A DNA stretch of 64,000 nt from Clostridia bacterium. Lineage in GTDB: Bacteria > Bacillota > Clostridia > CAKSNL01 > HGM11501. The stretch lies in assembly GCA_017411325.1 (NCBI GenBank), contig JAFQQJ010000019.1, forward strand, positions 62,001 through 126,000. Direction: 5' to 3'. The notes beneath the pieces are model-generated. The model was not told where the DNA came from and did not search any database. It saw only the letters and a list, made by a program, of their open reading frames with translations. The translations under genes were made by a program, and so were the position numbers. Shown here one piece after another: positions 24,790 to 33,252 of the stretch; the stretch's first letter is position 1, and every line of letters starts with the position of its first letter.

Positions 24790-25185
24790 TTATCTCTTTG
24801 AGAACTGGGGTGCGCGACGAGCTGCCTTTAAGCCGTACTTCTTTCTTTCCTTCATTCTGGGGTCTCTTGTTAAGAAACCTGCAGCCTTGAGGATTGCTCT
24901 GTAAGAATCTTCAACCTTAAGTAATGCTCTTGCTACACCGTGACGGATTGCGCCTGCCTGACCGGAAACGCCACCGCCTGTTACTGTGCAAAGAACGTCA
25001 AACTTGCCAATTGTGCTTGTAGCATTTAAAGGCTGGCGAACGATAACCTTTAATGTTTCAAGTCCGAAATAATCGTCGATATCTCTACCGTTGATTACAA
25101 CTTTACCTGTGCCGGGTACAAGTCTTACTCTGGCAACAGATTCTTTTCTTCTTCCTGTTCCGTAGAACATTGTCTTATCTGCCAT
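24790..25185 (-). CDS. rpsI: 30S ribosomal protein S9
   Basis: The 131-residue protein matches S9: [32 protein letters not shown] at the start, [20 protein letters not shown] in the middle, and the basic tail [17 protein letters not shown] that reaches the ribosomal P site. It follows rplM by 17 bases, the conserved pair. Confidence 0.98.
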   Translation of the reverse strand: MADKTMFYGTGRRKESVARVRLVPGTGKVVINGRDIDDYFGLETLKVIVRQPLNATSTIGKFDVLCTVTGGGVSGQAGAIRHGVARALLKVEDSYRAILKAAGFLTRDPRMKERKKYGLKAARRAPQFSKR

Positions 25186-25202
25186 TATCGTTTACCTCCT
25201 TC

Positions 25203-25640
25203 TTATTTAATATCGCCTGTCCATGCTTCGGGCTTCTGAGCTGCGTGTGCATGGTCAGCATCTTTGTAAACTCTGAGTCTTGTGAGCTCCTGTGCGCCAA
25301 GAGTGTTGTGAGGAAGCATGCCCTTTACTGCAAGGTACATTGCATGCTCGGGCTTGGTTGCCATCATAATCTTAGCCTGTGTCTCCTTAAGACCGCCTAC
25401 CCAACCTGAGTGTCTTCTGTAATACTTCTGCTCCATCTTCTTACCGGTAAGAACAGCGTCCTTACAGTTGATGATGATAACGTGATCGCCACAATCTACA
25501 TTAGGAGTGAATGTGGGCTTAATTTTGCCTCTGAGAATGCTGGCAGCAAGTGCAGCTGTACGGCCAAGGGGCTTTCCTGCAGCATCAATGATGTACCATT
25601 TTCTCTCAACGGCAGAGCTGTTTTCAAGATATGTGCTCAT
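25203..25640 (-). CDS. rplM: 50S ribosomal protein L13
   Basis: The 145-residue protein matches L13: [26 protein letters not shown], then [28 protein letters not shown], and [22 protein letters not shown]. The start is ATG 25640 with GGAGGT; an in-frame extension to 25658 lacks support. First gene of rplM-rpsI. Confidence 0.98.
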   Translation of the reverse strand: MSTYLENSSAVERKWYIIDAAGKPLGRTAALAASILRGKIKPTFTPNVDCGDHVIIINCKDAVLTGKKMEQKYYRRHSGWVGGLKETQAKIMMATKPEHAMYLAVKGMLPHNTLGAQELTRLRVYKDADHAHAAQKPEAWTGDIK

Positions 25641-25674
25641 AATAATACCTCCGTTCATTTTTTCAACATTTGCT

Positions 25675-25703
25675 ATTGTAATATATTATTTCCAATTTGT
25701 CAA
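25675..25703 (-). promoter_or_regulatory. promoter of rplM-rpsI
   Basis: Minus-strand -35 TTGACA (25698-25703), 17 bases, -10 TACAAT (25675-25680). The leader is too short for an L13 leader structure. Confidence 0.7.
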
Positions 25704-25798
25704 CAACTTTTTTCTATTTTTTTAATTTGCATTTTCCTACCTCGTTTTTTCTCTCGTTTTCTCTTGTTTTCTCCCTTTTTCTCATTTTCAATTTTCAC

Positions 25799-25827
25799 TT
25801 GCCAAACGCCTTTTTTTGTTATATTAT
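25799..25827 (+). promoter_or_regulatory. promoter of the HAD-mtaB operon
   Basis: -35 TTGCCA (25799-25804), 17 bases, -10 TATTAT (25822-25827). Confidence 0.6.
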
Positions 25828-25849
25828 ATAATAAAGTGAGTGATTTTTT

Positions 25850-26494
25850 ATGAAAAAAGACTATAGCACCGTAATATTTGACCTTGACGGAACGCTGATT
25901 GACTCCATGTCCGCCTGGGAGGATGTTGATACAAAGTGGCTTATTATGCACGGCATAACACCGACAGGCGAAATACTTGATAAATTCAAGACCATGGAGT
26001 TTTCAGATGCGGCAATTTATGCCCAAAAGGAGCTTGGCGTAAAAGAAAGCGCCGAAGTTCTTTTTTCTGAGTGGACAACCCTTGTTTTTGAAGCATATTC
26101 AAAACTCATTCCCCTAAAGCCCTTTGCCGGGGAAATTTTAGAGAAATACAAAAAAGAAGGAAAGAAAATCCTTCTTGCCACCTCATGCAAAAAAGAATGT
26201 TGCCTCGCAGCCCTTAAAAACCTCGGCATCGAAGAGTATTTTGACACAATCGTGTTTACCGATGATGTGGGACGGGGCAAGGCATATCCCGACATTTATT
26301 TAAGATGTGCTGAAGTTGCGGGAGAAAAATGCGAAAACTGCCTTGTTTTTGACGATATTTACGATGCGCTTAAAAGCGCCCACAAGGCAGGGATGGACTT
26401 TTGCACGGTTTATGATAAAGCAACAAGCCGCCCCTTATCCGCAATGAAGGAAGAAGCAGAATATTTTATAGAAAGCTTTTCTGAGCTTTTATGA
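25850..26494 (+). CDS. HAD-superfamily phosphatase (beta-phosphoglucomutase-like)
   Basis: The 214-residue protein has all HAD motifs: VIFDLDGTLIDSMSAWEDVD (about residues 8-27), LLATSCKKEC (motif II, Ser-containing), GRGKAYPDIYL (motif III Lys) and LVFDDIYDALKSAHKAGM (motif IV). A helical C1 cap lies between motifs I and II. It resembles beta-phosphoglucomutase and general sugar phosphatases; the substrate cannot be told. mtaB begins 22 bases later on the same transcript. Confidence 0.9.
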   Translation: MKKDYSTVIFDLDGTLIDSMSAWEDVDTKWLIMHGITPTGEILDKFKTMEFSDAAIYAQKELGVKESAEVLFSEWTTLVFEAYSKLIPLKPFAGEILEKYKKEGKKILLATSCKKECCLAALKNLGIEEYFDTIVFTDDVGRGKAYPDIYLRCAEVAGEKCENCLVFDDIYDALKSAHKAGMDFCTVYDKATSRPLSAMKEEAEYFIESFSELL

Positions 26495-26516
26495 CCATAT
26501 ATAAAGGAAGAAATTT

Positions 26517-27806
26517 ATGGAGAGAAAAACCTTTGCCGTTCACACACTCGGCTGTAAAGTAAATTCATACGAATCCAACGCCATATCCGCCATTTTGGAG
26601 AAAAACGGATTAAAACCGGTGAATTTCGAGGAAACTGCCGACATTTACATAATAAACACCTGCTCCGTCACCAATACGGGAGATAAAAAATCCCGCCAGG
26701 TGATAAGACGGGCAAAAAGGCAGAATCCCGATGCTTTCATTGCCGTTTTAGGCTGCTATGCCCAAAGCGATCCGGAAGATGTAAAGGCACTCGGCGTAGA
26801 TCTGGTTGCCGGAACATCCGACCGTGAGCATTTTGTCAAAATGATTCTTGAAAGCACCTCAGGCTCTCTTGTAAGGGACATTTCAAAGGTGTCGGATTTT
26901 GAGTATCTTCCCGAACCCGACACTTCCGAACGTACCCGTGCCTACATAAAAATTCAGGACGGCTGCAACAATTTCTGCTCCTACTGCATTATCCCCTACA
27001 CAAGAGGAAGGGTGAGAAGCAAGAACCCCGATTCTGTAATAGCCGAAGCCAAAGCCCTTAAGGAAGCAGGCTTTCTTGAAATCGTCTTAACGGGGATTGA
27101 AGTTGCAAGCTACGGAAAGGACTTAGGCGATACAAGCCTTATCGACCTTCTTGAAAGGCTTTCAGCGGAAGTTTCTTTCAGGCGAATCCGCTTGAGCTCC
27201 ATAGATCCCAGAGCCTTTACCGATGATTTTATCAAAAGAATACCCCTTATCCCCGGCGTTTGCCATCACTTCCACATATCGGCCCAGTCATTATGTACGG
27301 AAACCTTAAAAAGAATGAACCGTCATTATACTGCAGAGGGCTTTCTTGAGATTTTAGAAAAAATCCGAATTGCTATGCCCGATGCTGCCATAACAACCGA
27401 CATAATAACGGGCTTTCCCGGCGAAACCGAAGAAGAATTTGCAATTACCTGTGAAAACACAAAAAAGGCAGCCTTTTCAAGGCTTCACGTTTTCCCCTAT
27501 TCCGAAAGACGGGGAACCGCTGCCGCAAAGATGAAGCAAATTCCCGTATCTGTGCGCTCCGACAGAGCAAAGGCGCTGATAGAAGAGGGCTCTGTCCTAT
27601 CAAAAGCCTTTTCCGAAAGCTTAAAAGGAAAAACCGTATCCGTCCTTTTTGAAGAGGGAAAGGACGGCGTTTATGAAGGCTACACGGAAAACTATGTCCG
27701 CGTTGCCGTAAAAAGCGAAAGGGATTTATCCGGAGAGATACATACTGTTAAAATAAGAAAGCTTTCAGGCGGCACATTATTAATCGGCGTTATTGACAAT
27801 TTATGA
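26517..27806 (+). CDS. mtaB: tRNA threonylcarbamoyladenosine methylthiotransferase MtaB
   Basis: MtaB converts t6A at position 37 of tRNAs reading ANN codons to ms2t6A. The 429-residue protein has the N-terminal UPF0004 domain with three cysteines (LGCKVNSYE, NTCSVTN, LGCYAQ), the radical SAM motif CNNFCSYC (about residues 147-154), and a C-terminal TRAM domain. The HTLGCKVN start is typical of MtaB and not of MiaB or RimO. Its t6A substrate is made by the TsaB/TsaE pathway, whose genes are also in this window. Confidence 0.95.
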   Translation: MERKTFAVHTLGCKVNSYESNAISAILEKNGLKPVNFEETADIYIINTCSVTNTGDKKSRQVIRRAKRQNPDAFIAVLGCYAQSDPEDVKALGVDLVAGTSDREHFVKMILESTSGSLVRDISKVSDFEYLPEPDTSERTRAYIKIQDGCNNFCSYCIIPYTRGRVRSKNPDSVIAEAKALKEAGFLEIVLTGIEVASYGKDLGDTSLIDLLERLSAEVSFRRIRLSSIDPRAFTDDFIKRIPLIPGVCHHFHISAQSLCTETLKRMNRHYTAEGFLEILEKIRIAMPDAAITTDIITGFPGETEEEFAITCENTKKAAFSRLHVFPYSERRGTAAAKMKQIPVSVRSDRAKALIEEGSVLSKAFSESLKGKTVSVLFEEGKDGVYEGYTENYVRVAVKSERDLSGEIHTVKIRKLSGGTLLIGVIDNL

Positions 27807-27821
27807 TTCAGGCGTTATAAT
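27793..27821 (+). promoter_or_regulatory. promoter of the DivIVA-like gene
   Basis: Perfect -35 TTGACA (27793-27798), 17 bases, perfect -10 TATAAT (27816-27821). The -35 is inside the last codons of mtaB. Confidence 0.8.
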
Positions 27822-27856
27822 AGGTATATATTACAAAAGAAACGGGAGGATCCCCT

Positions 27857-28282
27857 ATGGATATAACTTCATTAAAAGGAACAGCCTTTGGCGGCTACAG
27901 CAAAAAGAGCGTTCACGAATTTTTCGAGGAGCTTACCCTGGCAAACTCCATCAAGCTTTCGGAGCTTGCTGAAGAAAAAGGTGCTCTTATCGACAAGATA
28001 ACAGAGCTTGAGAAAAAAGTAGCTTCTCTTGAAGAAGCATTGGGCAATTCCGAAAATGATAAGGAGCATGTTGCAAAGGCTATAGTTTCCGCAGAGAAGG
28101 AAGCTGCAAAAATCCTTGCAAATGCCGCTTCCGAGGCAGAAGAATTAAAGAAAAATACACAAAAAGAGCTTAAGGGCGAATTTGAGTTATTAAAAGACTT
28201 GCGCCTTTCCACCCTTCAGGCCATGACTGCCTACAAGGACAAGCTTGATGCAATTTCAAAAAGACTGGGCGGAGAAGAATAA
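27857..28282 (+). CDS. DivIVA-like coiled-coil protein
   Basis: The 141-residue protein begins with a DivIVA-type membrane/curvature motif (FGGYSKKSVHEFFEEL, about residues 12-27) followed by coiled coil from about residue 30 to 130, rich in Glu, Lys and Ala. DivIVA family proteins mark poles or septa and recruit division or cell-wall factors. It is short for a full DivIVA and closer to GpsB in size, but I cannot assign it to either. It has its own consensus promoter. Confidence 0.75.
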   Translation: MDITSLKGTAFGGYSKKSVHEFFEELTLANSIKLSELAEEKGALIDKITELEKKVASLEEALGNSENDKEHVAKAIVSAEKEAAKILANAASEAEELKKNTQKELKGEFELLKDLRLSTLQAMTAYKDKLDAISKRLGGEE

Positions 28283-28287
28283 AAAAA

Positions 28288-28308
28288 GGGGCTGTCAGAG
28301 ACAGCCCT
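28288..28308. terminator. bidirectional terminator between the DivIVA-like and GNAT genes
   Basis: Stem GGGCTGTC / GACAGCCC with a 3-base loop, flanked by A-rich and T-rich runs so that it can stop transcripts from both sides. Confidence 0.85.
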
Positions 28309-28957
28309 ATTTTCTACCTATAAAGCGGACATAGCGGCACGCTTCCGTTCCGCCTACGCCCTTAACCGTTTTAACCGATGCCGTATTTTCGCTGCGGCAT
28401 TCATATAATACCCTTGCATTTCCCTTATATAAATAGTTGCATAATGCAAGAAGGCAGGCTTTGGCATAACCCTTATGCCTCTCGGAAGGTGCTGTTTCAA
28501 TGTGGATATTATAAACTCCGTCTTTTAACACCGCACCTGCCAGCGATATGACCTTTCCGTCTTTCAGTATGCCGAAAACAGGCCCCTTTGAAACAAGATA
28601 GGGTAAGTCTGAAAAAAGCGAATCCTCTTCGCTCCCTTCAAGAAGCACTGCATCTGTTTTTTCTCCTGTTACTCCTGTCAAATCAAAGCACCTTATTATG
28701 CTTATATGCTTGTCGGGAGTAAAACCTCTGTCTTTCAAGTATTTTTCAGACAGATTATAAATTTTTCCAAGGCTCTCATCAGAAAAAAAATCCTCTGTAT
28801 TTTTAAGCTCAGGAAGAATCTCGGGAACTGCAGTAACATAAAAATTTCCGTTTTCCGAAAGTATTGTGCAAGGCTCGGAAAAAAACTCTTCTTCCGAAAT
28901 CCTCTCTGAAAAATCCGCCTTTTCCATATTTAAAAACGAAAGACAATAATCTACCAT
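28307..28957 (-). CDS. GNAT family N-acetyltransferase
   Basis: The 216-residue protein has a C-terminal GNAT domain. The acetyl-CoA loop is in ETAPSERHKGYAKACLLALCNYLY (about residues 157-180), followed by YECRSENTASVKTVKGVGG. The N-terminal half is not conserved in a way I recognise. ATG 28957 has AAGGTGA; the open frame continues to 29314, but that part runs antisense through the Ppx/GppA gene and is rejected. The substrate is unknown. Confidence 0.85.
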   Translation of the reverse strand: MVDYCLSFLNMEKADFSERISEEEFFSEPCTILSENGNFYVTAVPEILPELKNTEDFFSDESLGKIYNLSEKYLKDRGFTPDKHISIIRCFDLTGVTGEKTDAVLLEGSEEDSLFSDLPYLVSKGPVFGILKDGKVISLAGAVLKDGVYNIHIETAPSERHKGYAKACLLALCNYLYKGNARVLYECRSENTASVKTVKGVGGTEACRYVRFIGRK

Positions 28958-28973
28958 AAAATCACCTTTAATT

Positions 28974-29002
28974 ATAATAGCAGATATAAAAAGAAAAGTA
29001 AA
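28974..29002 (-). promoter_or_regulatory. promoter of the GNAT gene
   Basis: Minus-strand -35 TTTACT (28997-29002), 17 bases, -10 TATTAT (28974-28979). Confidence 0.5.
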
Positions 29003-29012
29003 GGAGCTAATT

Positions 29013-29879
29013 ATGAAAATCGCAATAATCGATTTAGGCTCAAACTCCGCCAGAATGACCGTGTGGAAGGTATCAGGCGGAAAAATCGAAGTAACCGTCA
29101 ACAAAAGAATATATGTAAGACTTTCCGAAGGTCTTTCAGCGGATAATTTAATAAAAGAAGAGCCTTTCAAGCGTACACTTTCGGCCCTTTTAGAATTTTC
29201 CGACATTATAAAGCACGAAAAATGCGAAATTGTAAAGGCAGTTGCAACCGAAACCATCCGCCGTGCGAAAAATTCCGATGAAATATTAGAGATTATATAT
29301 GCAAAAACCGGCATAAAGGTTGAAATTCTTTCCGGCGACGATGAGGCAAGATATGACTATCTCGCCGCAGAGGATTTAACAGGAAAAAAGCCTGCCTTTT
29401 TAATGGACGTCGGCGGCGGAAGCATTGAAATTATCCGTGCAGAAAACGGTGCCGTATGCGGACACACTTCCCTTCCGCTGGGTGCTGTCATCGCAACGGA
29501 TGCAAAAGGAACAGATATTGATTCTCTCATTACTCTTTTCACCAGCGAATTTTCCCGCCTGCCCTTTATAGAAAAAAAAGACGATGCTGTATTAATAGGG
29601 CTCGGCGGTTCAATCCGCTCACTTTTCTCATATGCAGATAAGCTTTATGACGGTGCAGCCATGAGCCGTGATGAATTTTTTGAAGTTTACGGTAAAATAA
29701 CTACAGAAGACAGGGAAATATTAAAGCAGCGTCCCTCTTTTTCTGACCGTTATGACATAATAAATGCAGGCATTACACCCTATGCCGTTCTCTTTAAGCT
29801 GACCGGTGCCGATAAAATTACCCTTTGCAACAGAGGTGTAAGGGAGGGAATTTTAATAGAATGTCTGAAAAAAATATAA
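29013..29879 (+). CDS. Ppx/GppA phosphatase family protein
   Basis: The 288-residue protein is a single ASKHA-fold Ppx/GppA domain: IDLGSNSARMTVW (phosphate 1 loop, residues 6-18), ATETIRRAKN, LMDVGGGSIEII (phosphate 2 loop), and LGGSIRSL. Members break down polyphosphate or convert pppGpp to ppGpp. At this short length it matches the single-domain clostridial form. With the alarmone synthetase and VTC protein in the window, either substrate is possible. QueG-like overlaps its 3' end by 19 bases. Confidence 0.9.
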   Translation: MKIAIIDLGSNSARMTVWKVSGGKIEVTVNKRIYVRLSEGLSADNLIKEEPFKRTLSALLEFSDIIKHEKCEIVKAVATETIRRAKNSDEILEIIYAKTGIKVEILSGDDEARYDYLAAEDLTGKKPAFLMDVGGGSIEIIRAENGAVCGHTSLPLGAVIATDAKGTDIDSLITLFTSEFSRLPFIEKKDDAVLIGLGGSIRSLFSYADKLYDGAAMSRDEFFEVYGKITTEDREILKQRPSFSDRYDIINAGITPYAVLFKLTGADKITLCNRGVREGILIECLKKI

Positions 29880-30622
29880 AAGAAGAGTTAATAAAAAGAG
29901 CAAACGAGCTTGGCATAACAGAAACCGGCTTTTGCATTCACGAGGGAAAATGTGCCGTGTGCTGTCTGTTCCCCTATTATTTCGAGGACAGCGAAAAGGC
30001 GAACATTTCTATGTATGCAAGGTGCATTGACTATCACATTCTTGTAAAAGAAAAGCTCTGTGCCCTTCTTTCCCCCTTTACGGAAGATTTTGAAATCCGC
30101 GTGGATGTTGGCCCCATTGACAACATAGATGTTGCTTTCCGCGCGGGGCTTGGCGTAATAGGGAAAAACCGCCTTTTAATAAATAAAAACTTAGGCTCAT
30201 ACTTTTTCATAGGCTATGCCCTGACGAACCTTGAAATTGAGCCCGACTTGCCAATTGAGGGAAGCTGTCTTTCCTGCAACAAATGCATAAATGCCTGCAC
30301 GGGCGGTGCGCTTTCGGCAAACGGCTTTGACGTGACAAAATGCGTAAGTCACATATCCCAGAAAAAGGGAGAGCTTTCGGATAAGGAAATTAAGCTGCTT
30401 AAAAAATCAAACCTCATCTGGGGCTGTGACACCTGTCAGGATGTATGCTTAATGAATAGAGCCCCGCTTTATGCTATGGCAGAGTTTACGGAAAACAGAA
30501 TCCCTTATCTTAAAAAGGAAGATATCGAAAACCTGTCAAATAAGGAATTTACGAAAAAATATGGCAATTATGCCTTTTCCTGGCGCGGAAAAGCCGTGCT
30601 GCTGCGAAATATGGAATTATAA
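29861..30622 (+). CDS. QueG-like double [4Fe-4S] protein, short form
   Basis: QueG reduces epoxyqueuosine to queuosine in tRNA using cobalamin and two [4Fe-4S] clusters. This 253-residue protein has the QueG core VDVGPIDNIDVAFRAGLGVIGKN (about residues 80-102), the cluster motif CLSCNKCINAC (about 139-149) and the second set CDTCQDVC. It lacks the C-terminal HEAT repeats of E. coli QueG (379 residues), so full function is uncertain. ATG 29861 lies within the end of the Ppx/GppA gene. Confidence 0.83.
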   Translation: MSEKNIKEELIKRANELGITETGFCIHEGKCAVCCLFPYYFEDSEKANISMYARCIDYHILVKEKLCALLSPFTEDFEIRVDVGPIDNIDVAFRAGLGVIGKNRLLINKNLGSYFFIGYALTNLEIEPDLPIEGSCLSCNKCINACTGGALSANGFDVTKCVSHISQKKGELSDKEIKLLKKSNLIWGCDTCQDVCLMNRAPLYAMAEFTENRIPYLKKEDIENLSNKEFTKKYGNYAFSWRGKAVLLRNMEL

Positions 30623-30623
30623 G

Positions 30624-30652
30624 AACAGCGTGCAGAAGTTCTGCACGCTGTT
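30624..30652. terminator. bidirectional terminator between the QueG-like and AraC genes
   Basis: Stem AACAGCGTGCAG / CTGCACGCTGTT with a 5-base loop, T run on the plus side, ending one base before the convergent AraC stop. Confidence 0.85.
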
Positions 30653-31525
30653 TTATATATCAAGCCTTGATTTTATCGTTCTTATATAATCCGACGGAGA
30701 AATATTTTCCGTTTTCTTGAAAAGTCTGCTGAAATAATGGGGAGAAGAAAAGCGGAGTATGGATGCAATTTCGGATAAATTATAGTTCCCCTCTCTCATA
30801 AGTTTTTTCGCTTCCTTTATTTTTAGTGCATTGATATATCCTATCACCGTATCACCCGTTGCCTTCCGGAACATACTGCAAAGGGTAGTTTTATTTGTCC
30901 CGAAGATGAAACAAAGCTCGGACAAAGTGATTTTTTCCCTGAAGTTTTCCTTTAAATAGTTGCATATTTCAGACAGGCTGCGGTCACTCATTTCATTTTC
31001 AGGAGATAGTTTTTCCGCCTCTGATGAACGTACAAGCTCAATTAAAAACGTTTCAAGCTTCAATTTTATCATCTGGTCTGCGCCGAATGGGTAATCCTTC
31101 TTTTTTTTCATATCCCGAAGATTCGGGATATCGTAAGGTCCTTCAAAAACCGTTCTGCCCTCTCTTATGATTTCCGTTAAAATTTTCTGCAGAGCAGGGG
31201 TTAAATTAAGCGCACTTCCGGAAAACACATCAAGCTTTTTATCTTCGCACTCAAACCCGATAATAATCACATTCGGAGCTGTGTTATTGATGCACCGGAG
31301 CGAATGAATCTCCCCTGTTTTATGTATTATCATCATACCTTCTTTAAGTATTCCCTTATAGTTTTCTGCTTCTACAGAAATCTCTCCGTTATCAACATAA
31401 ACAAGCTCTCTGAAGGCATGACTGTCTTTTGTAGTATGATATTCTTTTGTAAATTCAAAATAATGAATGTTGGCAATTCTGCTCACCGTAATTGCCATCT
31501 TAAATTCCTTAAGCTTAAAATCCAT
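30653..31525 (-). CDS. AraC-family regulator divergent from the creatinase-like operon
   Basis: The 290-residue protein has an N-terminal cupin-like sensing domain (about residues 10-150: HYFEF, GEISVEAENY, IIHKTGEIHSL) and two C-terminal helix-turn-helix motifs (about 190-290), ending in the AraC signature ASILRFSSPHYFSRLFKKTENISPSDY. ATG 31525 is chosen by spacing from GGGTGATG. It is divergent from the operon at 31693 and most likely activates it in response to a small organic molecule. Confidence 0.9.
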   Translation of the reverse strand: MDFKLKEFKMAITVSRIANIHYFEFTKEYHTTKDSHAFRELVYVDNGEISVEAENYKGILKEGMMIIHKTGEIHSLRCINNTAPNVIIIGFECEDKKLDVFSGSALNLTPALQKILTEIIREGRTVFEGPYDIPNLRDMKKKKDYPFGADQMIKLKLETFLIELVRSSEAEKLSPENEMSDRSLSEICNYLKENFREKITLSELCFIFGTNKTTLCSMFRKATGDTVIGYINALKIKEAKKLMREGNYNLSEIASILRFSSPHYFSRLFKKTENISPSDYIRTIKSRLDI

Positions 31526-31544
31526 AATATCATCACCCACATAA

Positions 31545-31572
31545 ATTTTAGCATTTTTACCCGTTTTGTCAA
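31545..31572 (-). promoter_or_regulatory. promoter of the AraC regulator
   Basis: Minus-strand perfect -35 TTGACA (31567-31572), 16 bases, -10 TAAAAT (31545-31550). Confidence 0.6.
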
Positions 31573-31657
31573 CAGAAAATTTATTCTATATTAATTTTAT
31601 TTAATATTGTGCAAAATGTTTTTAACATTATCCAAATACAAACAGCAAAACTTTCTG

Positions 31658-31663
31658 TATAAT
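31658..31663 (+). promoter_or_regulatory. -10 box of the creatinase-like operon, weak -35
   Basis: A perfect TATAAT sits 29 bases before the M24 gene, but no good -35 is at the right distance. That is typical of promoters needing an activator such as AraC. Confidence 0.45.
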
Positions 31664-31692
31664 GAACTAAAGTTATAAAGGAGGTTTTTTAT

Positions 31693-32865
31693 ATGTCTAG
31701 AATTTGTATCCCCGACTATGAATACAAGGAGAGAATTGCAAAAGCCGCAAAAATGGTGGCTGACAAAGGGCTGGATGTCATGGTTGTATGCTCAACTGAG
31801 TCCGACTATGCCAACGCCAGATATTTTTCGGGTTTCTGGCCCTTATTCGAAAGAGCAGGCGTTGCCATCGCCGCTAACGGAGATGCAGCATTAATGGTGG
31901 GCCCGGAGTGTATTATCTTTGCAAAGGACGTTGCGAAGATGAACAAAATTTTCTGTCTCCGGGAATTCCGTGAGTCTGCCGATCCATCATATCCCGAGCT
32001 TCAGGCAAGTACATTCCGTGACGTTTTTTCGGCAATCGGCGTAAAGGGCGAAAACATAAAAATCGGATTAGGAAGCTATGTCGAATGCACTCTTCCCATC
32101 TTTGAAGGGCTTAAAGAAAGCTTTCCGAAGGCTGAAATTTTAAAGTGCAACGATATTATGGTTAATCTTCGTAAAATCAAAAGCGAAAACGAGCTTTCAT
32201 GCATAAAGGAAGGCTTCAGAATCATCGACCTTGCAACAAGCGAAGTAATAAGAAATCTTCGTCCGGGCGTTACCGAGCTTCAGATGGTGGGCATCGCACA
32301 GAAGGTAATTTACGAAGAAGGTGCAGAATACGAAGGTCTGCCCATGTATGTATTCAGCGAAAAATCCACAAGTCACGCCATAAGCCGTTCCGGCTACCGA
32401 GAAATAAATAAGGGAGATATTGTTCAGCTTAACCTGTCTGCAAAAATTGACGGTTATTCTCCCTCTATAGGTCTTCCTGTGGTTATGGGAAAACTGGAAG
32501 GCGAGCGAAAAAGAGTTGTAAAGTTCTGTTTAGATGCACATAACTGGACAGTTGACCGCCTTAAAGCAGGTGTTATGGCAAGCTCCATTGCAAAAGATTT
32601 CTATAAGATGTATGTTGACAACGGCTTTAAGGAAAACTTCGTTTACGGTCCTTGCCACGGCACAGGTATGATTGAAGTTGAAGCACCCTGGATGGAAACA
32701 ATTTCAGACTATCCCTTAGAGGAAAATATGACCTTCCAGGTAGACACCTTTATTTCAGGTGACGGCTTTGGCGTACGTTGGGAAAAGGGCGTTGCAATAA
32801 CCAAAGCAGGCTGTACTTCAATGACCAATTATCTCAACCGAGGAATAATTGAGCTTGACTTTTAA
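31693..32865 (+). CDS. M24-fold (pita-bread) protein, creatinase-like
   Basis: The 390-residue protein has the two-domain architecture and length of creatinase and Xaa-Pro aminopeptidases: N-terminal domain to about 150, pita-bread domain to the end. The five metal ligands of M24 peptidases (D, D, H, E, E) appear as N (VQLNLSA), S (GYSPSIG), H (PCHGTG), D (FQVDTF) and E (VRWEKG). With most ligands lost it is probably not a metallopeptidase. Creatinase is the known metal-free member, and a creatininase-family gene lies two genes downstream. The strong AAAGGAGG site marks ATG 31693. Confidence 0.8.
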   Translation: MSRICIPDYEYKERIAKAAKMVADKGLDVMVVCSTESDYANARYFSGFWPLFERAGVAIAANGDAALMVGPECIIFAKDVAKMNKIFCLREFRESADPSYPELQASTFRDVFSAIGVKGENIKIGLGSYVECTLPIFEGLKESFPKAEILKCNDIMVNLRKIKSENELSCIKEGFRIIDLATSEVIRNLRPGVTELQMVGIAQKVIYEEGAEYEGLPMYVFSEKSTSHAISRSGYREINKGDIVQLNLSAKIDGYSPSIGLPVVMGKLEGERKRVVKFCLDAHNWTVDRLKAGVMASSIAKDFYKMYVDNGFKENFVYGPCHGTGMIEVEAPWMETISDYPLEENMTFQVDTFISGDGFGVRWEKGVAITKAGCTSMTNYLNRGIIELDF

Positions 32866-32876
32866 GGAGGGATAAT

Positions 32877-33242
32877 ATGACTGTCGGTAAAAAGGAATGG
32901 ATAATCCCGGATTGCGAGCTTCCACCCGAAGGCGAAGGGGAATTAAAAGGGCATGAATCTGTAATCATAGTAAATGATTCAGAGATTGATGCTACTATTT
33001 CCGTTAAGCTTTTCTTCACTGACCGTGATGCATACGAGAACATCTGCTGGGCTGTTGAAAAGAACAGGGTAAGATGCTTTCGTATGAACAATCTTTCCGA
33101 TATGTGCGGTTATTCCATCCCCAAAGAAACACAGTACGCTATGAAATTTTCAAGCAATACGCCAATAGTTGTGCAGTACGGAAGACTTGATAACCGCCAG
33201 GTTAACCTTGCCTACTATACCACTTTGGGCTATGCCGAATAA
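32877..33242 (+). CDS. sensory rhodopsin transducer-like protein (ASRT family)
   Basis: The 121-residue protein matches the Anabaena sensory rhodopsin transducer family (PF07100): GKKEWIIPDCELPP at the start, ISVKLFFTDRDAYE, IPKETQYAMKFSSNTPIVVQYGRLDNRQVNLAYYTTLGYAE at the end. The family is a small beta-sandwich tetramer. In Anabaena it relays light from a rhodopsin, but most homologs, like this one, have no rhodopsin nearby and may bind sugars or other small ligands. It sits between the creatinase-like and creatininase-like genes with good ribosome sites. Confidence 0.85.
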   Translation: MTVGKKEWIIPDCELPPEGEGELKGHESVIIVNDSEIDATISVKLFFTDRDAYENICWAVEKNRVRCFRMNNLSDMCGYSIPKETQYAMKFSSNTPIVVQYGRLDNRQVNLAYYTTLGYAE

Positions 33243-33252
33243 GGAGGATATT

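Noticed and set aside
28958-29314. N-terminal extension of the GNAT gene
   Set aside because: It is antisense to the Ppx/GppA gene, while ATG 28957 has a proper ribosome site.
31693-32865. Ordinary Xaa-Pro aminopeptidase
   Set aside because: Most of the five metal ligands are substituted, so a metallopeptidase role is unlikely.
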